A stretch of DNA of 35,191 nt from contig JAHFIJ010000008.1 of the NCBI GenBank assembly GCA_023246445.1, positions 1 to 35,191 on the forward strand, given 5' to 3'. The stretch comes from Candidatus Woesearchaeota archaeon. GTDB taxonomy: Archaea > Nanobdellota > Nanobdellia > SCGC-AAA011-G17 > JACQNH01. A program made the position numbers and the translations under genes. Below the pieces are notes generated by a model, which ran no database searches, was not told the origin of the DNA, and saw only the letters and a program-made list of their open reading frames with translations. Each line of letters starts with the position of its first letter. Position 1 is the stretch's first letter. Positions 27,505 through 35,191 of the stretch are shown here, in pieces.

Positions 27505-28172
27505 AAACCTTAGTCTTTGACGCAGGCCCGGTTATTAGTTTAGTGACAGATAACTTAATAGGGATATTAGAAGAATTAAAAAAAAAATTTGAAATAGAGT
27601 TTATTATCTCTAATTCCGTAAAGCAGGAGCTGGTGGATAATGCTTTAAATACAAAAAAATTTGCTTTTGAAGGAATGTTAATAAGTTCTTATATTAATAA
27701 AAATGTTTTAAAACTATCTAGTTTAAATATAAATACTAAAGATTTAGAAAGTTATGCCAACAATATATTTTTAGCCTCTAATAAGCCGCTGCAATTGCTT
27801 CAAAAAGGAGAGCTTGCATCTATACTATTATGCAAAAAAATTAATGCCGATGCCTTAGTTGTGGATGAAAGAACTACTAGACTATTAATTGAAGATCCTG
27901 AAAACTTAAAAAAATTATTGGAATATAAGCTGCATTGTAAAATTAAAATTAATAATGAAAATTTAAAGCTGTTTCAGAAAATTACAAAAAATATAAAAAT
28001 TATAAGATCTGCAGAATTATTGTTTATAGCTTATGAACAGGGCTTATTTGACAAATTTAAATGGAATTTCAGTAAAAAAGAATTATTATCTGGTATCTTA
28101 TGGGGCACTAAATTAAGAGGCTGTTCAATTTCAGAAGAAGAAATTAATACTGTTGTTGAGGGATATAGTTAA
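27501..28172 (+). CDS. PIN-domain-like nuclease
   Basis: TLVFDAGPVISLV, KGELASILLCKKINADALVVDERTTR: PIN-type acidic residues. Confidence 0.75.
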   Translation: MKTLVFDAGPVISLVTDNLIGILEELKKKFEIEFIISNSVKQELVDNALNTKKFAFEGMLISSYINKNVLKLSSLNINTKDLESYANNIFLASNKPLQLLQKGELASILLCKKINADALVVDERTTRLLIEDPENLKKLLEYKLHCKIKINNENLKLFQKITKNIKIIRSAELLFIAYEQGLFDKFKWNFSKKELLSGILWGTKLRGCSISEEEINTVVEGYS

Positions 28173-28174
28173 TC

Positions 28175-28313
28175 TGCGGGTGTAAGGACTTTCAGTTGTT
28201 TTCTTTCAATCTTTTTTTACGAGGTTTTTTTAAAGAAAACTCTTTTGAACCTTAGTAGGCACTAAGCCACTAGCACCTCAAGCTAGTTCATTTGGCCGCT
28301 CTGACACACCCGC
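28175..28313 (-). tRNA. tRNA-Leu(GAG) with predicted T-loop intron (28189..28243)
   Basis: Acceptor GCGGGTG/CACCCGC, anticodon arm CTAGC-TTGAGGT-GCTAG, variable arm GGC-TTAGT-GCC, T-arm TAAGG-TTCAAA|55-nt intron|T-CCTTA, discriminator A. Mature length is 84 nt. Confidence 0.95.
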
Positions 28314-28420
28314 ACAACATTGCAATAAAAAATCAGAATTTAAGCTTTGCTAATTAAATTTTACACTAGTGTCATATAAAATACATGTGTAGGGGCTGTC
28401 ACTTGTTTTGAATAAGAGCA

Positions 28421-29356
28421 TCACAAAGAAATAATTGCTCTTGCTATCTTTTCAGGGACGTGCCTCAATATTGTTTTCGGCTCTGAAGGATAGGCAGCTG
28501 CAAAATCGCCGCGCACAACGCGTGAGTCATTGCTTAAGTCATCTTCAACAATCCTTGATTTTTCAGAAAAATACTTGTCTAGCACTGCTTGTGATGGCTT
28601 ATCCGTGTTCAGGATTATCTTGTCCAGTTTAATTCCTGAGTAGCTTTCGACCTCTCGAACGAAATCACTTGCCTTGAAGTTCTCATTGCCCTGTTTGGTG
28701 ACAAGATTGCAGACATAAATCTTTATTGCATTGCTTTTCTGCAATGCCTCCTTAATTCCTTTAACAAGAAAGTTAGGAAGAATGCTGCCATAAAGGTCGC
28801 CAGGGCAAATCACTATTTTGTCAGCATTGTTCAATGCTTCGGCAGCTTCCTTAAACAAGAAAGCATCCTGATTGAAAAAAATTCGCTTTATGTGGATTCC
28901 TTCTCCAGGATAACTGACAGTCCACTGTGTCTTGATTGTCTGTCCTTCCATTGTTTCTGCGCACAACAGAACGTTATCAGTGCTGACAGGAATGACATTA
29001 CCTGCAATTTTAAGCAGTTTGGCGGCTTCCTTCAATCCCTGCACGTCACTGCCCATAATTTTTGTGAGCGCGGTAATTATGAGATTTCCTAGATTATGGT
29101 CATCGTTGAACCTGAACTTGAATAACTCGCGAAGAACTTTTCCTTCATGCTCGTCAGCAAGCGCGATAAGGCACTGCCTTGCATCACCTGGTGGCAAAAC
29201 ACCGTATTCATCCCTTAATCTACCTGAAGAAGTGCCGCCCTGTGCTCCATCATCAGCCACACTGACAACTGCAGTAATCAAGCACTCATAGTTTTTTAAT
29301 CCTCTGAGAACCTGAAAATGGCCTGTTCCGCCCCCAATAGTTACTATTTTTTGCAC
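28421..29356 (-). CDS. YvcK/CofD-like protein (gluconeogenesis-factor family)
   Basis: IVTIGGGTGHFQVLRGLKNY, VSVADDGAQGGTSSGRLRDEYGVLPPGDARQCLIALA, HNLGNLIITAL. Confidence 0.88.
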   Translation of the reverse strand: MQKIVTIGGGTGHFQVLRGLKNYECLITAVVSVADDGAQGGTSSGRLRDEYGVLPPGDARQCLIALADEHEGKVLRELFKFRFNDDHNLGNLIITALTKIMGSDVQGLKEAAKLLKIAGNVIPVSTDNVLLCAETMEGQTIKTQWTVSYPGEGIHIKRIFFNQDAFLFKEAAEALNNADKIVICPGDLYGSILPNFLVKGIKEALQKSNAIKIYVCNLVTKQGNENFKASDFVREVESYSGIKLDKIILNTDKPSQAVLDKYFSEKSRIVEDDLSNDSRVVRGDFAAAYPSEPKTILRHVPEKIARAIISL

Positions 29357-29621
29357 CGACAGTAAAAAACCTTATGCTTTTTAAGGATTAGGTATCAGGA
29401 ATACTTCAGAAAACTTTAGGGGAAGTAACCAGAAGAGCAAAAATATTCTATCATCTTTCGTAAAACGCCTGTTTTTTCAGTAACAACACGTATAAACGAA
29501 TGCGCGGCTCGGCAAGTGTGGAACTCTGCTATTCAGAATATGTAAGCAAACGCATTACACACTAAATACCGCTTCATCGTAGTGTGAAATCATTATTAAT
29601 CTTGAGGAAGAAATATCGGTT

Positions 29622-29797
29622 ATGGAAGCAAAAGCCGACGCATTATACGAAGCAAGCTGGGGGGTGTGCAATAAGGTTAGTGGGATATATATTGTGTAAG
29701 CAGCAAGGCAAGAGAGATTATTGAGCATTATGGAAACAACTACTGTCTGACAGGTCCATCCAGAACAAGGTTCAGGGTGTGTTTTTTTATTCCTTAG
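29622..29797 (+). pseudogene. N-terminal fragment of a glycogen synthase (GT3/GYS-like), frameshifted
   Basis: Frame of 29622: MEAKADALYEASWGVCNKVSGIYIV*. Shifted frame continues VSSKAREIIEHYGNNYCLTGPS. Together these resemble the LFEVSWEVCNKVGGIYTVVSSKA...EHYGNNYCLIGP pattern. Confidence 0.7.
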
Positions 29798-29870
29798 GTA
29801 ATCATATATAACTAAAAAATCGGGCTTAAACAATGAAACAAAAAGGCAACAGACAAAAACTGTTTTAAGT

Positions 29871-30074
29871 TTATCCACCGGAAATAACAGATATCAACTC
29901 AACTTTATCATTATCACTTAAATCTTCCTCTTCAGTAACCAAAACACCATTTTTAACAACCAACACTACTTCTTTACTAATATTTAAATTCTTCAATAAC
30001 TCTTTCACATTACCAGCTTTAACATTAATATTCCTATTTTCCCTTTCAATAAACACTTTAGCCATTTTCTTCAT
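29871..30074 (-). CDS. MoaD/ThiS-type ubiquitin-like sulfur carrier protein
   Basis: Short beta-grasp-like ORF ending ...DKVELISVISGG. Overlaps the E1-like gene. Confidence 0.85.
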   Translation of the reverse strand: MKKMAKVFIERENRNINVKAGNVKELLKNLNISKEVVLVVKNGVLVTEEEDLSDNDKVELISVISGG

Positions 30075-30942
30075 TAATTAATTCCAAATATAAATTTTTT
30101 GCTTTAATTTTATTTTCAGCTTTTAACATTACTTTATCTCTATATACCATTATGCCTTTATAATTAAAAGCATTTCCATAATCTTCAATTTTATTTTTAA
30201 GTTTATTCTTTAATTTTAAGAAATCAAATTCATCTTTTATCATATAACATCCAGAACCACAAAATTTTACAATTCTGGTTTTAGATTTAGAATTCAAAAA
30301 CTCATAATTTCTTCTAATACAGCATTTGCAGTTTAATCTATTTTTTACCATAATATTCTTTTCTTTATTGTTAAAATATATTAATTCAGATAAAACTTCC
30401 CCTTTATTTAAAATTTTTAATCCTAATTCCAGTTGTTTATCAGTAACTTTTTCAACAACATTTAGCTCAACACCCAAAGTTTCACAAGATTGAAAATTTA
30501 ATGGATCTTCAAATACACATCTTAAACAAGGTTTATTAACCATTATAGGAAATACCATTCCTTTATTTTGTATTACAGAAGAGAATATATAGGGTATAGA
30601 ATTTTTAACAGCAAAATCATTCAATAAAAATCTAGTTTCAAAATTATCAGTTCCATCAATGATTAATTTAGCATCTTTAATTAAATTCATATTATCAGAA
30701 GATAAATCCTCAACAATCCCATTAATATTCAATTTCTTTTTTAAAACCAATGCCTTAGGTTTTCCCAAATCCCCTAATGTAAATATATACCCATCTTCAA
30801 CATTGCTTTCTTCAACTATATCTCTATCAATGATTAGGATATTTTTATAAAATTTTAATATTTTTTCAGCTATTTTACTGCCAATCCTACCAGCGCCTAT
30901 AATCACAATGCTATTTTCCATTTTTACAGCCAATAGTATCAA
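30058..30942 (-). CDS. ThiF/MoeB/UbaA-type E1-like adenylyltransferase
   Basis: IVIIGAGRIGSKIAEKI, IIDGTDNFETRFLLNDFAVKNSIPYIFSSV, CLRC and CKCC zinc cysteines. Confidence 0.9.
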   Translation of the reverse strand: MILLAVKMENSIVIIGAGRIGSKIAEKILKFYKNILIIDRDIVEESNVEDGYIFTLGDLGKPKALVLKKKLNINGIVEDLSSDNMNLIKDAKLIIDGTDNFETRFLLNDFAVKNSIPYIFSSVIQNKGMVFPIMVNKPCLRCVFEDPLNFQSCETLGVELNVVEKVTDKQLELGLKILNKGEVLSELIYFNNKEKNIMVKNRLNCKCCIRRNYEFLNSKSKTRIVKFCGSGCYMIKDEFDFLKLKNKLKNKIEDYGNAFNYKGIMVYRDKVMLKAENKIKAKNLYLELINEENG

Positions 30943-31086
30943 AATTCAGATAAAAAAGCGTTCCGAAACCTTTAAATATCACTTCAAGGAGATAAATCAA
31001 TTTAAGAAACCTAAAAGCTTTCTTAAATTCTAATCGTATCACTAAAAATGATACGAAATGAGTACTTAATAAAATGATTAAGTATG

Positions 31087-31119
31087 AAGTACAAGCAAGT
31101 CGATAAAATGAAAGTAGTG
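31087..31119 (+). promoter_or_regulatory. 5' strand of the 16S pre-rRNA processing stem (BHB-like)
   Basis: AAGTACAAGCAAGT-C-GATA-AAA-TGAAAGTAG pairs with 33094..33123. Confidence 0.8.
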
Positions 31120-31875
31120 ATTCATAATTTCATTGCGACCAAAAATTCCTATTTATCCTGTAGGAGGTCACTGCTATTTGGATTCGATTGAGGCATGCAA
31201 GTCATGGGGCTTCGCAAGAAGCACCGGCTGAAGGCTCAGTAACACGTCGATAATCTGCCTTGTTGTCCGGAATAACCTCGCGAAAGTGAGGCTAATACTA
31301 GATAGAGAATTTATACTGGAATGTTAAATTCTTTAAAGGAAACGCAACAAGATGAGTCGGCGGCCGATTAGGTAGTTGGCGAGGTAAAGGCTCACCAAGC
31401 CTTGGATCGGTAGGGGGGATGGAAGTCCTAACCTCGAGAATGGTACTGAGACAATGACCATAGCCCTAAGGGGTGCAGCAGCTACGAAAACTTTACAATG
31501 CACGAAAGTGTGATAAGGGAATCCAAAGTGCCTATCCAATGGGTAGGCTTTTGTCAAGTCTAGGAAGCTTGGCGAATAAGTGGTGGGTAAGACTGGTGCC
31601 AGCCGCCGCGGTAACCCCAGCGCCACAAGTGGTGATCACGATTATTGGGTCTAAAGCACCTGTAGCCGAACTATTAACTCCCTTGTGAAATTGTTAAGCT
31701 TAACTTAACAGCTTGCAAGGGAAACTGTTAGTTTAGAAACCGGGAGGAGACAGAAGAATTCTAAGGGGAACGGTAAAATGTGATAATCCTTAGAAGACTA
31801 CCAATGGCGAAGGCATCTGTCTAGAACGGGTTTGACGGTGAGAGGTGAAGGCTAGGAGAACGATCGGGATTAGAT

Positions 31876-31915
31876 ATAAGAACCAAGTTTCATTAATTTC
31901 TTGGTCATACTAAAT
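31876..31915 (+). other. Predicted 40-nt BHB-type intron in 16S rRNA (E. coli ~793/794)
   Basis: GGGATTAGAT|ATAAGAACCAAGTTTCATTAATTTCTTGGTCATACTAAAT|ACCCCAGTAG. TTAG/CTAA helix with ATA bulges; ACCAAG/CTTGGT hairpin. Confidence 0.82.
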
Positions 31916-32014
31916 ACCCCAGTAGCCCTAGCAGTAAACCCTGCGAGCCATGCGTGGCATATTCTTCGGGAATGTGCTGCGCAGTAACGAAGGTGTTAAG
32001 CTCGCCACCTGGGG

Positions 32015-32056
<42 letters not shown>

Positions 32057-32528
32057 ACACTACAACAGGTGAAGCGTGCGGTTCAATTTGACTCTACACA
32101 GAAAATCTCACCAGGAACGACGGCAGGATGAAGGTCAGATTAAAGGTTTTACCTGACAAGCCGAGAGATGCTGCATGGCCGTCGTCAGCTCGTGCCGTGA
32201 GGTGTCACGTTAAGTCGTGCAACGAGCAAGACCTATACCTATAGTTACTAACGGGTTCTCCGGAATGACTGAGTACTTTATAGGGACTGCCTTGGTAACA
32301 AGGAGGAAGGTGTAGGCAACGATAGGTCTGTATGGCTCGAATTCCCTGGGCTACACGCGCGCGACAATGACATGGACAATGGGATGCAACTCCGTAAGGA
32401 GAAGCCAAACCTCTAAACCATGCCTTAGTTCAGATTGAGGGCTGTAACTCGCCCTCATGATGCCGGAATCTGTAGTAATCGCGTCTCAAAAGGGTGCGGT
32501 GAATACGTCCCTGTTCCTTGCACACACC

Positions 32529-32952
32529 GAAAGAAATGTGCCAGGCAGTTTACAAAACTAGTTGGTGCAAATCCAACCTCTCAAAAAGAGTAGTCAAAAT
32601 AGCAGGCGTTATTTCGTAAGAAAATCGCTGAAGGGCCTGAGACAAAATCCAGCCTCTTATCTCGCAAGGGATATAAAATAGATGACACTTATTACGGGTC
32701 GGTGGTAAGTGGAAATCTAAAAATTCAAAAATTGGATGGATAAAAAAGTTTTGTAAATGACCCTGGGAGATCCTATTTAAAAAACAATAAATAGGAAGTC
32801 AGCCTACCTCATAGTACCAAAAGGAAGGGGGTAGACCTTAGTGCTAAAGAAATTCAAGATCTTAAATCATAATTGCACTTTGGGCTCGCCGTATACGGGA
32901 AAACCGTCCGTACGGTGGAAACGCCTAATAGCTTTTAAAAGCAAAAGGCAAT
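32529..32952 (+). other. ORF-less group II-like intron in 16S rRNA (E. coli ~1400/1401)
   Basis: Interrupts CACACACC/GCCCGTCAAACC. D5 CGCCGTATACGGGAAAACCGTCCGTACGGTG folds with a 2-nt bulge. D6 at 32922..32952 ends in AT. Motif AGTCAGC...CATAGTACC; GTGCC at 32538. Boundaries ambiguous by 1 nt. Confidence 0.88.
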
Positions 32953-33093
32953 GCCCGTCAAACCATTCGAGTCGTGTTTAGATGAGTTTTAATTCTCGGA
33001 TTAACACGAATCTAGGCGCGGTAAGAAGGGTTAAGTCGTCACAAGGTACCCGTAGGGGAACCTGCGGGTGGATCACCTCCTATTATATTTATT

Positions 33094-33123
33094 CTACTTT
33101 CATATCAGAATTTGTTTGTACTT
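33094..33123 (+). promoter_or_regulatory. 3' strand of the 16S pre-rRNA processing stem (BHB-like)
   Basis: CTACTTTCA-TATC-AGA-ATTTGTTTGTACTT is complementary to 31087..31119. Confidence 0.8.
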
Positions 33124-33133
33124 TATCAGTAAT

Positions 33134-33267
33134 GGGCTCGTAGCTCAGCCTGGAACCATTTCAGGTGGGAAATAGAGCACTGCTCTTGCAAAGCGGGGGC
33201 CTCGGGTTCGAAAGAAACTTTTCTTAAATTTTTCAAGAAAAGAAACCGAATAATCCCGACGAGTCCA
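33134..33267 (+). tRNA. tRNA-Ala(TGC) with two predicted introns (33155..33171 in D-loop; 33213..33253 in T-loop)
   Basis: Acceptor GGGCTCG/CGAGTCC, anticodon arm CTGCT-CTTGCAA-AGCGG, T-arm TCGGG-TTCGAA|41-nt intron|T-CCCGA, D-arm GCTC-AGCCTGGA|17 nt|ATA-GAGC. Located in the 16S-23S spacer. Mature length is 76 nt. Confidence 0.93.
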
Positions 33268-33344
33268 TTTTAAATGCAGCTCTGTAAATGAAATTTCAGG
33301 GTGAAGGACAATGTATCTCATACTGTTACATTGTCGTGCATAGG

Positions 33345-35191
<1,847 letters not shown>

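Noticed and set aside
28435-29878. Plus-strand ORFs within yvcK (28435..28632, 28892..29092, 28932..29291) and minus ORF 29555..29878
   Set aside because: The first three are antisense to a conserved gene. The last is antisense to the glycogen synthase relic and not protein-like.
32529-32952. Interpreting the large 16S insertion as a group I intron or a BHB intron encoding a homing endonuclease
   Set aside because: No LAGLIDADG or other ORF is present and no convincing group I P7/G-site was found. The 3' part matches a group II D5/D6 layout much better.

Overview
This is an AT-rich archaeal chromosomal window, DPANN/Woesearchaeota-like by gene content and 16S character. Its left ~30 kb carries housekeeping and hypothetical genes: Rad50/Mre11, archaeal GluRS, EndoIII, NDK, PpsA, a DRG-type GTPase, aminotransferase, LspA, an E1-like/ubiquitin-like pair, and an IS200/IS605 TnpB. 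The right end carries an rRNA operon: 16S, tRNA-Ala, 23S (23S partial). The main result is dense interruption of stable RNA genes. (i) The 16S gene contains a ~424-nt ORF-less insertion in the universal ACACACC/GCCCGTC decoding-site sequence, with a recognisable group II intron domain V, a domain VI, class-typical linker motifs and an EBS2/IBS2 match. (ii) The 16S gene also has a 40-nt insertion in GATTAGATACCC with bulge-helix-bulge (BHB) features. (iii) All three tRNA genes, Ser(GGA), Leu(GAG) and Ala(UGC), have an intron in the T-loop at position 59/60, and removing it restores TTCAAAT or TTCGAAT exactly. tRNA-Ser has a second intron in the anticodon loop and tRNA-Ala a second, tiny one in the D-loop. 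(iv) The sequences flanking 16S form a processing stem with a BHB-like core. None of these RNA features appears in the ORF track. Other notable items are a tandem family of small membrane-anchored four-cysteine proteins, a bacterial-type LspA in an archaeon, a degraded TnpA next to an intact TnpB, a compositionally distinct YvcK-like gene beside a glycogen synthase pseudogene fragment, and a frameshifted dCTP deaminase-like gene. All folds and splice predictions were made by eye; no search or folding program was run.
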